From a virus: a stretch of DNA of 27,069 nucleotides. The stretch lies in the IMG/VR virus record IMGVR_UViG_3300043436_002816, positions 1-27,069 of that record, one strand, 5' to 3'. Numbering within the stretch: the stretch's first letter is position 1; every line of letters begins with the position of its first letter. The translations under genes and the position numbers were made by a program. Of the stretch, positions 1 to 8,778 are shown piece by piece. Under the pieces are notes generated by a model. The model was not told the origin of the DNA, searched no databases, and saw only the letters and a program-made list of their open reading frames with translations.

Positions 1-843
1 GACGAGATTGCTCGGATTGTCGGTAATGACCCTAGGTCAATCCGGCAGTTCGAGAGGCTGTTTGCGGATGTTCAGGCAAACATCGCGGGGCCTTCCACTA
101 TCGTCCTGAATTACGCGTCAGACGGGGCGCTCACCTCACCCATCCCAGTGACGGCCAACTACACGCTTGTGCCTGTCAGCGGCACGGCTTTGACTAGCGG
201 CGTAAGCTGGGGCGTTACGGTGCTGTCTGGTTCTTTTGTTGGCGCGGGGCCTACGGCAGGCGGGACGGGAACTGGCGTCATTCAGATCAATTCGGGCTTG
301 GCATCTCCCACCGTTTTGCTGGGGGTGACAGCTAGGGTAAACGGCAAGGGATACCCGCCCTTTTCCGTGACTGTGAGCCGTTCGACTGCGGCACCTGACA
401 GCGGCGGCGGCGGGACTGTGCCGGGGGACAGCACGAGCGCTCTGGTTAGCTTTGACGCCGCGACCTTTGATCCGATCACACGGGACTTGGCGGTAACGCT
501 TCCAGCTGCCGCAACGTCCGCGACTTTGACCGCTGCGAACATATTCCTTGATTTGGAAAGCGCCGCGCCTGACGGATTTACGACCGTGGAGGTGAAGTGG
601 CAGAGAGAGACTGCCCCTAGCGTTTGGAGCGATGTTGGCTCGTCCGCGCTTTCGACGCCTGATCCGTTTGTATTGGATGAAGGCGGCGGCCTTTATACCA
701 CCCTCGCGGGCGAGGTGACTTGCAATCGGACAGAAACGGGCCTTGTCGCGGGCAGTGCGCAGAAGTTCAGGCTAGTTGCGCGGGTTCTCGCGGGTAATGT
801 TCGAGCGGTCTTCCCCTTCGGGACTGCAAGCGTTTCTAGCTAG
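1..843 (+). CDS. Virion structural protein, C-terminal part (truncated by window edge)
   Basis: The frame is open from the first base, so the true start lies upstream; a GTG at 148 is unlikely to be the start because the reading frame continues to its left. The visible 280 residues begin with a short helical segment (NDPRSIRQFERLFADV, residues 9-24), a type of sequence I associate with phage structural proteins. A Gly/Ser/Thr/Val-rich, probably beta-sandwich region follows, with a Gly-rich linker near residues 130-140 (SGGGGTVPG) and a second beta-rich domain. It sits directly upstream of ejection-protein genes, so a neck, tail or decoration role is likely. I do not recognise a specific family; the structural role is inferred from composition and position. 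Confidence 0.6.
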   Translation, partial: DEIARIVGNDPRSIRQFERLFADVQANIAGPSTIVLNYASDGALTSPIPVTANYTLVPVSGTALTSGVSWGVTVLSGSFVGAGPTAGGTGTGVIQINSGLASPTVLLGVTARVNGKGYPPFSVTVSRSTAAPDSGGGGTVPGDSTSALVSFDAATFDPITRDLAVTLPAAATSATLTAANIFLDLESAAPDGFTTVEVKWQRETAPSVWSDVGSSALSTPDPFVLDEGGGLYTTLAGEVTCNRTETGLVAGSAQKFRLVARVLAGNVRAVFPFGTASVSS

Positions 844-923
844 GCTTGCGTTTTGTTTGGGTTTGCTGTAATCCGGTTTTACTGAGTAGGTGCGCGGCCA
901 GTGGTGCATATCCGAGGATGGGT

Positions 924-1373
924 ATGAGCGCGACTTACTGGCTTTCCAAGAACCTGAAGGAATCGTTTTCGATTGATGGCGCGGCGCATGATTGGCTCAT
1001 GGCGCTGTGGAACGTCATTCAGGTGTTTGACGATATGGCCGATGGCGACCATCCCGACCGCGAAGATTTGATGGCGGCGATTGGCGAGGCCCTAGTGCTT
1101 ATGCCGGGGAATCCGTTCTTCCGCCAGAACGCCGACGCTCTGCTCCCTTTGCTGGCCGTGGCAATCCTTAAGTGGAAAGCGGCTGACGATGTGGAGTTGC
1201 GCGGCAAGCCCTGCGAAATGTCCTACGCTTGGCGGGCTGGCTTTTACGACATTGTGCTGGCTGTTGTTCAACTGGTTCACGGGCGTGAGGTGGCAATGGA
1301 CGCTGCGCAGTATGTGATGAACCTTTACGGCGAAAGCTACGCCAACTACCACGAGGAATTTGCTCATGCCTGA
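924..1373 (+). CDS. Conserved-looking helical phage protein, unknown function
   Basis: A 149-residue, mostly alpha-helical and acidic protein. I chose ATG 924 because GAGG lies 6 bases upstream; an in-frame ATG at 918 and a TTG at 846 are weaker alternatives. The C-terminus reads NLYGESYANYHEEFA. No signal peptide or membrane segment is evident, although the middle (LLPLLAVAILKW) is hydrophobic enough to pack as a core helix. Its last 8 bases overlap the start of the ejection-protein gene at 1366, so it is in the same late transcription unit and probably helps assemble or package the ejection proteins. Function not recognised. Confidence 0.6.
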   Translation: MSATYWLSKNLKESFSIDGAAHDWLMALWNVIQVFDDMADGDHPDREDLMAAIGEALVLMPGNPFFRQNADALLPLLAVAILKWKAADDVELRGKPCEMSYAWRAGFYDIVLAVVQLVHGREVAMDAAQYVMNLYGESYANYHEEFAHA

Positions 1374-2334
1374 TCCAGTAACCGGGATTATTGGGGGCGC
1401 TTCCGTCATCGGGGGCATCTCGCAAAGCAAGGCGAGCAAGAAAGCCACCCGTGCGCAGCAGCAGGCCGCAGACCAATCTATTGCGGAACAGCGCCGTCAG
1501 TTTGACGCAATGCAGTCGCTCTTGCGTCCTTATGTTAACGCTGGTGGGCCTGCGCTTCAGGGGCTTATGGACTTGGCGGGGCTTTCCCCGGCTCAGACGA
1601 ATTGGACGGCTTACGCGCAATCCGACCCGCAGCTTATGGCGGCGTATCAGGCGCAGCAAAATCAGGCGATGCCTCCTGCGCAAGGCGGTGCGGGTGCGCC
1701 CTATGGCTTGGGCGAGATGTTTATCGGCAACATTGGCGGCGGTTACAACCTTGGCCCTGTCGGGCGCGACGGGATGATTGCCGAGGATATGGCCTTTAAT
1801 GGCGGGCCTATGTCGCTGGAGCAGTTCGCGCAGCAGTATTATGCGCAGAACGGCGGCGACCTTTCAGCGTTTCAGGATAACCCGCAGGCGCGGGCGGTTG
1901 CGCAGATCGAGGGCCAGCCGATGTTCCAAGCCATTGCGCGTCAGGGCGAGGAAGCTATTCTCCAGAATGCCTCGGCAACGGGCGGGCTTCGTGGCGGCAA
2001 CACGCAGGGCGCGCTTGCTAGGTTCCGGCCTGAATTGCTTAACCAGTTTATCAATCAGCAGTATGGCCGTCTCGCTGGGCTTACGGAGCTTGGTCAGAAC
2101 GCGGCTGCGGGCGTTGGCTCCGCAGGGCTTTCGACCGGTGCTAACATTGGCAACGTCCTGATGAGCCGGGGAGCGGCTACGGCTGCGGGTGCTGGTGCGC
2201 AGGGACAAATCTTTGCTAACACGATTAGCAACCTTGCGGGCGGTATCGCGGGCGGCATTCGACCGGGCGGGCCGAGCGGGGGCCTCGTCGGTAGCGTAAA
2301 CAGTGCATTCCGCGCGAACCCGAGTATCTTCTGA
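1366..2334 (+). CDS. DNA-ejection (internal virion) protein, short
   Basis: A 322-residue protein of the type carried in podovirus heads and injected with the DNA to build a conduit through the cell envelope. The N-terminus (MPDPVTGIIGGASVIGG) is a Gly/Ile/Val amphipathic or membrane-active segment, followed by a helical stretch rich in Gln, Ala and Lys (residues about 20-55, KASKKATRAQQQAADQSI) and then Gly/Ala/Gln-rich sequence to the C-terminus. This N-terminal layout is typical of phage DNA transfer proteins. ATG 1366 is chosen over the upstream TTG 1360 because CGAGGAA lies 7 bases before it. The stop overlaps the next start by one base (TGATG). The family assignment rests on layout and neighbours. 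Confidence 0.65.
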   Translation: MPDPVTGIIGGASVIGGISQSKASKKATRAQQQAADQSIAEQRRQFDAMQSLLRPYVNAGGPALQGLMDLAGLSPAQTNWTAYAQSDPQLMAAYQAQQNQAMPPAQGGAGAPYGLGEMFIGNIGGGYNLGPVGRDGMIAEDMAFNGGPMSLEQFAQQYYAQNGGDLSAFQDNPQARAVAQIEGQPMFQAIARQGEEAILQNASATGGLRGGNTQGALARFRPELLNQFINQQYGRLAGLTELGQNAAAGVGSAGLSTGANIGNVLMSRGAATAAGAGAQGQIFANTISNLAGGIAGGIRPGGPSGGLVGSVNSAFRANPSIF

Positions 2335-3170
2335 TGGTGTATCAGTATCAGCCCGTGAACCCGCTTGATGCCTTTGCGCAATCGTTTCAGATGGTGCGCG
2401 GCATTCAAGACGACAACACCCGCCGCCAGCAGGAGCAGGTCAAACAACAGCAAGCCATGCAGCGCCAGCGTGACTTGCAGGGCGCGCTTGCAAACCTGCG
2501 GATCAACCCGTCGCCGGAGGCTATTGCTGAGTTCGGGCTTATGTTCCCCGAAATGAAAGAGCAGATCGACGGGTATTACAGCACGCTTAGTTCCGCCAAG
2601 CAGGCAACGCAAAAGCAGGTGATGGGCGAGGTTGTGATCGCGCAGCGCACTGGGCGATTGGATCAGGTTCCAAGCATCTTCGAGCGTTATGCCGTGGCCG
2701 CTGAAAACAGTGGCGACATGGCGGCGGCGAAAGAATATCGTGATGCCGCTGAGTTTGCCAAGACCAACCCAGAGGGCGCTGCGGAAACGGCCAAGCTGCG
2801 GTTTGGGCTGATTGACCCGGACGGTTACAAGACGCTCTTTGACACCGGCATCGACCTAGACACCTCGCAAATCAAAAACTTGATTGCTGAGGGATTGAAA
2901 CCGGGAACACCCGAGTTTCAAGCCGCTTTGCGGGAGGAGCGCACCAAGGTTTCGTTCTTCCATCCGGAGTATGGATACGTCAGCGGTTCGCCTGAGTTTG
3001 TGCAAAGCGTATTCGGCGGCTCCGCGCCTGCCGATACTGAAAAGCTGCCCCGCATCACAACCAAGGAAGGATACGATGCGCTTGCGCCGGGGCAAAAGTA
3101 TATCGGCCCTGACGGCAAGCCGTATCAGAAGTCGGGAGGCGCTGGCAGCAATGCCAGCGGCAACTTTTGA
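2334..3170 (+). CDS. DNA-ejection (internal virion) protein, middle
   Basis: A 278-residue hydrophilic protein translationally coupled to the previous gene by a TGATG overlap. The N-terminal 70 residues form a Gln/Arg-rich helix or coiled coil (TRRQQEQVKQQQAMQRQRD), followed by a helical repeat-like middle and a C-terminal tail with the phrase ITTKEGYDALAPGQKYIGPDGK and a Gly/Ser-rich end. Tails with a 'GxxYxxPDGxxxxK' phrase are common at the C-terminus of phage virion proteins. Together with the flanking genes it would make up the ejectosome. The last 20 bases overlap the transglycosylase gene in another frame. Confidence 0.6.
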   Translation: MVYQYQPVNPLDAFAQSFQMVRGIQDDNTRRQQEQVKQQQAMQRQRDLQGALANLRINPSPEAIAEFGLMFPEMKEQIDGYYSTLSSAKQATQKQVMGEVVIAQRTGRLDQVPSIFERYAVAAENSGDMAAAKEYRDAAEFAKTNPEGAAETAKLRFGLIDPDGYKTLFDTGIDLDTSQIKNLIAEGLKPGTPEFQAALREERTKVSFFHPEYGYVSGSPEFVQSVFGGSAPADTEKLPRITTKEGYDALAPGQKYIGPDGKPYQKSGGAGSNASGNF

Positions 3171-3525
3171 TAAGATCATGCAGATCACTGTCCAATCGGA
3201 AAGCAGGGGCAATCCTAACGCTATCAGCCCCAAGGGCGCGCGTGGCTTGATGCAGGTTATGCCCGAAACGGCGCGCGATCCCGGCTATGGCATCCGCCCG
3301 TCAAACGGGACGCAGGCCGATGACGTTCGGGTTGGCCGCGAATACCTGCGGGCCATGCAAAGGGAGTTCGGCGGCGACATGGCTAAGGTGTGGGCGGCTT
3401 ATAATGCGGGGCCGGGACGAGTGCAGTCCGCAATTAGACAGCATGGCTCGAATTGGCTACGCAATCTGCCTAAGGAAACACAAGATTACGTGCGCAAGAA
3501 TATGCGCGCACTGGGAGCAAAGTAA
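3151..3525 (+). CDS. Lytic transglycosylase, SLT-like (virion-associated)
   Basis: A 124-residue stand-alone SLT-type (GH23) peptidoglycan-cleaving domain that cuts the MurNAc-GlcNAc bond so that DNA can pass the cell wall at entry. Visible family motifs are the catalytic Glu17 in QSESRGNPNA, the GLMQ motif at 32-35 (GARGLMQVMPETA), AAYNAGPGRV at 81-90 and a C-terminal ETQDYV phrase. ATG 3151 is chosen because it keeps the helix before the catalytic Glu and has GGAGG 11 bases upstream; ATG 3178 would remove part of that helix. It lies between two ejection-protein genes, overlapping the first by 20 bases and the next by one. It is short compared with host SLTs, which carry extra domains. Confidence 0.88.
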   Translation: MPAATFDKIMQITVQSESRGNPNAISPKGARGLMQVMPETARDPGYGIRPSNGTQADDVRVGREYLRAMQREFGGDMAKVWAAYNAGPGRVQSAIRQHGSNWLRNLPKETQDYVRKNMRALGAK

Positions 3526-6500
3526 TGGCTATCCAACCGAACACTTGGCAGCCGCCCAAGAATGAGCAGCTTGGCGATCAGCCCGTTCTTGGCGGCAATG
3601 TGTATGTTCCCGCCAATCCCGAAGGCGCGGCGCGCAAACAGCGCGAGGAAGAGCGTGATATTACGCGCACGGACATTGCTGTGCGCAGCGAAGAACGCAC
3701 CGAAGAAGAAACCCGCCTCGGTCGCTTTGACACCTACCGCAAAGAATTTTACGCCAACCCCGTTGTGCGTCAGTTTCAAGACGTAGACGCTGCGACCCGC
3801 CAGATCGTCGAATTGGCGAAGCAGGAAAGCGATCAGCCCGGCCCCGGCGACATTGCGCTAATCATTAGTTACATGAAGGCGCTTGACCCCGGCAGCGTTG
3901 TCCGGGAAGGCGAGTTTGCGACTGCCGAAAATGCAGGCGGCATTCCCGAGACTGTCCGCAACTATTACAACAAGGTTGTGAGCGGTGGCCGTCTTAGCCC
4001 CGAACTGAAGCGCGAGTTCGCTAGCACGGCAACGTCGATCTACAATGCGCGGCGCGGTGCATATAACTCGTATGCAGAAGTCATGCGTGGGCTTGTGCAG
4101 GATGCAGGCGGCGACCCTGATAGGCAGGGCATCCGTATTGCTGACGAAATCACCTTTGAAATACCCCCCCCGCCCGGTGAGCGCCCCGCAGGCGCAGGCG
4201 AAGCCTTCCTTACCGAGCGCGACAAGGAATTGCAGGCCAAGCTTTCGCAGGCTTACGCATCCGGCGCAACGCTTGCCGAATTGCAGGCTCTTGCGCAGCC
4301 GTATGGGCAGACTATCCCGATTGCCTCGCAGGAGGAGCTAGACGCGGCGCGGGCGCAGGGGCGTGGCATTGTCGTTACGCCTACGGGCATGGGCGTGCCT
4401 GATCCCCGCGAAGAAATGGGCTTTATCGAAAGCATTGGTGAAACCCTGACGGGCAGCGAGCGCAGCACGCCAGAAATTGAAGCCCTGCCCGATTGGGGCA
4501 CTATGCCCGAATTGAACAGCCTGAGCGTTGACAGCTTCCAAGCGGCCCTCGGCACTATGATTACGAACCCGCAGGAAAGCGTTGCGATTATCCGCGCGCA
4601 GTTTCCGGGCGTTCAGGTGCGTCAGGATGAAAAGGGCAACTTTATCCTGCGCAGCTCCGCAGACGGGCAGGAATACGCAATCAAGCCGGGTTTCCGCATG
4701 ACGGACATTCCCCGTGCGCTTGGCGGTCTTGCCGCGTTCACCCCCGCTGGCCGTGCCACTACGGTTCTCGGCTCCACCGTCGCTGGCGCGGGGACGCAAG
4801 CCGCTATTGAGGCAACTCAAGCGGCTACGGGCGGCGAGTTCAATTCGGACGAAGTTTTGCTGGCTGGGGCTGTTCCGGGTGCCATGACGACTATCGGCAA
4901 GGGCATCAGCGCGGTTCGCAATGCCCGCGCAGCCCGAACCACCACGCCGGAAGTTGCGCCTGTGCAGCCCGCGCCCATGCAGCCCGCTCCGGCTGCCGCA
5001 CAGCCCGCAGCTATGGCTGATGAGCTTGCCGTTCCCACTCTTACCGCCGAAACGCAAACCGAAGTCGGCACCATTGCCCGTCAGGCTATCGGGCGCGGCA
5101 AAAATGCAAAGGACGCGCAGGCTAAGCTTGCCATCATGGCTCAGGTTGATCCTGAGGCACGTGCGGCGGCTGAACGCCTTGGCATCGAATTGCCCGTTGA
5201 TGTTCTTTCCAATGACGCGCGGCTTTTGACTGTCACCGGCCTTGCGCGTTCGCAGATTGGCAGCGAAGCACAGACCGCTTGGGGTCAGACTGTTTCGCAG
5301 GCAATCCAGCAGTCGGATGATACGTTGCGGGCTATCGGGGCGACCCGTGACCTTGGGCAGGTGAGCGAAACCGTGCGCAATCGTCTCGTCAAGGACATCG
5401 ACAACCTTGAGGCCGACGCTGGCGTGCTGCGCCGTGAGGTTGATGACGCGATTGACGTTCAAGGGCGTGTGGATGCCAAAAGCCTTCAGGCCCAGCTTAC
5501 CAAGACGATTAACGACCTTGGCGGCATTGACGAGGCCAAGCAGGCATTCTCTGCGGAAGAGAAGAAGCTTCTGGCGATGCTGGGTGAGGGTGAACAGGCA
5601 AAGATGCCGACCTATGCGCGCCTTAACCAAGTGCGGGATCAAGTTGGCCGTGCGCTGTTCAAGAACCAAGGGCCGTGGGTTGATGCTCCGACCGCTACCC
5701 TGAAGCGGTATTACGGCGCGCTGGCAGACGACCAGATTGCCCATATTGAGGCTGTGGCCGGTAAGGAAATCGCGGACAAGATGCGCGGGTCTAACGACCT
5801 TTATTCGCAGATGTTCAAAGCCCGTGAGAGCATGAAAACCGTTTACGGCAAGTCGCTGGAAAAGGACATTGGCCCGCTAATCAAAACTGCGATTACTACG
5901 GGCGCGAAGGGTAACGGCGAGGCGCTGCGCAAGCTTATGGCGGCGGTTCCCGAGGACTTGCGCCCGCAAGCGGTGCTGTCGGGTATCTTTAGCCTTGCCG
6001 AGCGACAAAGCGCGCAACGGGGCTTTAGCTTTGCTGAGTATGCGAAACTGTATAGCGGCCTTCGCCAGAACAGCCCTATCTACGCTGAGATTGCCAAGAC
6101 TATCGGCAAGGAAAACGAAGTCATCCTTCGTGACCTGTATTCGATCAGCAAGCGCGTTGCTATGGCCGAAAACAAGATCGTCCGCACGGGGGCAAGTAAC
6201 CAGCCCTTGCTGAACGCGCTTAATGCCGAGGGGCTTGTGAGTAAGCTTGCGGCGGGTGCAGTGCGGCGCGGCGCTGTGACGGGCACGACTGCCCTTGCAG
6301 GCGGCGTAGCTGGCGGGCCGGTCGGCGCGGTTGTTGGCGGCGGTATCGCGGATGCATTGCAACAATCCGCCTCGCAAGCGGGCAAGAGCAACCTTGATAA
6401 GCTGCACAGCGTTCTCGCAAGCGAACCGTTCAAGGATTTGGTCGAGAAGGCGGCTGATGGAACCGTCAAGCCTGCGGATGTAAACCGCACCGCTAATGAT

Positions 6501-6647
6501 AAGGGCTTCCGCCGCTTTGCCGCAACGGTTCTCGGCATTAAGGACTTTGACGGGCGCAAGAATTGGCTACAGTCGGCCATGACCGTAGGCGCTTCGACCC
6601 AAGCAACTCCCGAACAGCAACCCACTTCCACCATTGAGGTTCGATAA
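3525..6647 (+). CDS. Large DNA-ejection / internal virion protein (1040 aa)
   Basis: The largest gene in the window, placed between the transglycosylase and the tailspike, where podoviruses encode their largest ejection protein. Sequence features in order: a charged helical N-terminus (residues 1-300); a small-residue hydrophobic segment at about 395-426 (RALGGLAAFTPAGRATTVLG); a Pro/Ala/Gln-rich linker at about 476-497; a long helical domain (500-910); and a second glycine-zipper-like segment at about 918-945 (ALAGGVAGGPVGAVVGGGIAD). The two Gly/Ala segments could insert in the inner membrane during ejection. Start and stop overlap the neighbours by one base (TAATG). The role is inferred from size, order and membrane-active segments. 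Confidence 0.7.
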   Translation: MAIQPNTWQPPKNEQLGDQPVLGGNVYVPANPEGAARKQREEERDITRTDIAVRSEERTEEETRLGRFDTYRKEFYANPVVRQFQDVDAATRQIVELAKQESDQPGPGDIALIISYMKALDPGSVVREGEFATAENAGGIPETVRNYYNKVVSGGRLSPELKREFASTATSIYNARRGAYNSYAEVMRGLVQDAGGDPDRQGIRIADEITFEIPPPPGERPAGAGEAFLTERDKELQAKLSQAYASGATLAELQALAQPYGQTIPIASQEELDAARAQGRGIVVTPTGMGVPDPREEMGFIESIGETLTGSERSTPEIEALPDWGTMPELNSLSVDSFQAALGTMITNPQESVAIIRAQFPGVQVRQDEKGNFILRSSADGQEYAIKPGFRMTDIPRALGGLAAFTPAGRATTVLGSTVAGAGTQAAIEATQAATGGEFNSDEVLLAGAVPGAMTTIGKGISAVRNARAARTTTPEVAPVQPAPMQPAPAAAQPAAMADELAVPTLTAETQTEVGTIARQAIGRGKNAKDAQAKLAIMAQVDPEARAAAERLGIELPVDVLSNDARLLTVTGLARSQIGSEAQTAWGQTVSQAIQQSDDTLRAIGATRDLGQVSETVRNRLVKDIDNLEADAGVLRREVDDAIDVQGRVDAKSLQAQLTKTINDLGGIDEAKQAFSAEEKKLLAMLGEGEQAKMPTYARLNQVRDQVGRALFKNQGPWVDAPTATLKRYYGALADDQIAHIEAVAGKEIADKMRGSNDLYSQMFKARESMKTVYGKSLEKDIGPLIKTAITTGAKGNGEALRKLMAAVPEDLRPQAVLSGIFSLAERQSAQRGFSFAEYAKLYSGLRQNSPIYAEIAKTIGKENEVILRDLYSISKRVAMAENKIVRTGASNQPLLNALNAEGLVSKLAAGAVRRGAVTGTTALAGGVAGGPVGAVVGGGIADALQQSASQAGKSNLDKLHSVLASEPFKDLVEKAADGTVKPADVNRTANDKGFRRFAATVLGIKDFDGRKNWLQSAMTVGASTQATPEQQPTSTIEVR

Positions 6648-8665
6648 TGACCCAAGTAGTGAATCCGTTTTTCTCGTTCTTTGACCTTGACGGTAACCCG
6701 CTTGAGGGCGGTCAAATCTACATTGGGCAGGCCAATCTAGACCCGCGCACTAACCCCATCCAAGTCTATTTTGACGAGGATCGGACTATTACGGCTGCGC
6801 AGCCTATCGGGACGGTAAGCGGGCTTCCTGCCTATCAGGGCGCGCCTAAAAATATGTTTATTGCCGAGGCGAATTATTCCATTCTCGTATTGAACAAGTT
6901 CGGCACACCGATTGTCTCCTCTCCCGATGGGATTGTGGTGCTTACGGGCGGCGAGCTTGATGGGCAGAACGGTTCGGATAATGTCGGGTTTATCCAGTCG
7001 GGCGCGAGTGCCGATCCCGAGACTGTGCAAACCGCATTGCGCCGCGAGGTGTGGGCCGATCAATATAAGCTGGCGGCGGACGCTGACGACAAGGCGTGCA
7101 TTGAGCGCGCAGTCACCGCATTGCTGGCTGCGGATGGCGGCGGAATCGTGCGCCTTTCGCGCCGCACATATACGCTCAATTCCGGCATCACCTTTACGAA
7201 CCTCAATAACATCCGAATTGTTGGCGCGGGACGCTCCAATCAGGGGACGCTTATTCGTGAAAACTTCACGAGCGGCGATTGTTTTGCGTTTCGCAACTGC
7301 CAATCAAGCGAGATTAGCGATGTTAAGTTTTGGCCTGTTGTTCGCAAGACCAGTGGCTTTTCGGTAGTTTTGGATAATGGCTGTTTTGATATGCGGGTCA
7401 ATATCCGTAGTGATTACGGATGGAACGGGCTGCTAATCAATGGCGCGACTGAAACCCGCTATCGCATTATCACCCGCTATATGCTGGGGACAAACGGCGT
7501 AAAGTTTGCAGGCTCGCTTTCGACGCAATCCTATCGCTGCATTGCCGAGGATCACATTGGGGACAATCCTTTCCCCTCGACTGTCAACGCGACCAGTGCA
7601 AACGCAAAGACGTTTAGCGCAAGCATGGCCTTGGCCAATGGCGACCACTTCATCGCAAACAATACCATTTGGCAGTGTGTAGTGGCGGGGACTGCGGGGG
7701 CATCCGCTCCCTCGGGTTATCCGGCAGGCACTAGCCCTGAAAGCGTATTTGAGACCAATATCACGAACGGCACGGCCCAAGTGCGCTTTGTGAGCAATTC
7801 GGCCTTCACTCACCTCGTGCAGGATAACTACGCCTATTCGCTGGTGATTGGTTACGCCGCCTTGCTTAACGGGGCGCGGGGCTTTGCTATGGAGGATGCG
7901 GCCAATACCGGGACTAGCTATCCGGTGTGGGCGTTTATCGTTAACCTTGAGTGCGACAATAACTATTTGTCGGGCGTTGATCTGCTTAGAGGCGAGGGCT
8001 TCTACGGCAGCGGCATCCAGTGGATTGGCTCGTGTAAAACGGGCAGCGGGGTTATCATCAATCCCACCTTCCGTGGCGATGTTGTGTTTGGCGAAGGCAC
8101 TCGGATCATGGGCAATGCCGAGCATGGTGTCTTGCGGCAGGCGGGGCCTGTGAGCGTCCGCTTTGACGGGGCCGAATGCACCGATAACAGCGCGGAAAGT
8201 GCTGGCTCCTTCCACGGCTTGCAAATCGCCGCTTCCAGTGTGGACACGCAAGTCAATGGCGGGCGGTTTGGCGATAGCCCCTCGGTTGCCGGAAACAATC
8301 AGGGCTTTGGCATCAGTATCGGCAACAGCACCACAAACACCTCTATTATCGGCGCGAACGTCCGTGGCAACACCACTAGCGCAATCTCCATTGGCACTTC
8401 GCAAACCAATCTGCTGATTAAGGATTGTCCGGGCTATAACGCCTCCGCTTCGGCTGCAATTACGGTTGGGGCCTCTCCCTTTGCGTTTGCAAATACGACT
8501 GGCGCGGATGCTCTTGTGTCCGTAACGGGCGGCACGGTTTCGGACATCTCTATGGACGGCGTGACTTTGGCGACTGCAAGCCCGCGACAGGTGGTGGTTC
8601 CAGCTGGAGCAACATTGACCGTAACCTATACGGTTGCCCCAACTATGGCGCGGCGCTTGCTGTGA
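6647..8665 (+). CDS. P22-like tailspike with N-terminal head-binding domain
   Basis: A 672-residue receptor-binding protein. Residues 1 to about 110 match the P22 tailspike head-binding domain type: the start VVNPFFSFFDLDGNPLEGGQ, then QIYIGQ, TNPIQVYFDED, and a late NYSILVLNKFGTPI phrase. From about residue 145 (ADDKACIERAVTALLAADGG) the sequence looks like a right-handed beta-helix of the pectate-lyase-like type, rich in Asn, Gly and Ser with rungs such as RIVGAGRS. A short beta-rich C-terminal domain ends the protein. It probably binds and perhaps cleaves O-antigen or capsule, but I cannot identify catalytic acids by eye. Coupled to the gene upstream (TAATG) and to a 37-codon gene downstream (TGATG). 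Confidence 0.88.
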   Translation: MTQVVNPFFSFFDLDGNPLEGGQIYIGQANLDPRTNPIQVYFDEDRTITAAQPIGTVSGLPAYQGAPKNMFIAEANYSILVLNKFGTPIVSSPDGIVVLTGGELDGQNGSDNVGFIQSGASADPETVQTALRREVWADQYKLAADADDKACIERAVTALLAADGGGIVRLSRRTYTLNSGITFTNLNNIRIVGAGRSNQGTLIRENFTSGDCFAFRNCQSSEISDVKFWPVVRKTSGFSVVLDNGCFDMRVNIRSDYGWNGLLINGATETRYRIITRYMLGTNGVKFAGSLSTQSYRCIAEDHIGDNPFPSTVNATSANAKTFSASMALANGDHFIANNTIWQCVVAGTAGASAPSGYPAGTSPESVFETNITNGTAQVRFVSNSAFTHLVQDNYAYSLVIGYAALLNGARGFAMEDAANTGTSYPVWAFIVNLECDNNYLSGVDLLRGEGFYGSGIQWIGSCKTGSGVIINPTFRGDVVFGEGTRIMGNAEHGVLRQAGPVSVRFDGAECTDNSAESAGSFHGLQIAASSVDTQVNGGRFGDSPSVAGNNQGFGISIGNSTTNTSIIGANVRGNTTSAISIGTSQTNLLIKDCPGYNASASAAITVGASPFAFANTTGADALVSVTGGTVSDISMDGVTLATASPRQVVVPAGATLTVTYTVAPTMARRLL

Positions 8666-8778
8666 TGCTACAAGAGGCGATACGTGAGGTCGAACAAGGC
8701 CATTGCGACCGGATAGCGTGTCTGGGGCACTGGAAGGTTTGGCGCGAAGGCGAAGAAGTTAAGGTAGAGGTTTTTTAA
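8665..8778 (+). CDS. 37-residue protein between the two receptor proteins
   Basis: A small gene coupled on both sides: its ATG overlaps the tailspike stop (TGATG) and its stop overlaps the next start (TAATG). The product is short, charged and soluble (MLQEAIREVEQGH at the N-terminus, GHWKVWREGEE in the middle). There is no membrane segment. The tight coupling is the main evidence that it is translated. It could be a small chaperone or assembly factor for the spikes, but this is only a guess from position. Confidence 0.6.
   Translation: MLQEAIREVEQGHCDRIACLGHWKVWREGEEVKVEVF

Noticed and set aside
4338-5744. 468-codon open frame on the minus strand
   Set aside because: Opposite-strand shadow of the 1040-residue ejection gene, caused by codon bias in GC-rich sequence; composition is not protein-like and there is no supported start.
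7433-8404. 323-codon minus-strand frame
   Set aside because: Shadow opposite the tailspike gene, with no start signal and biased composition.
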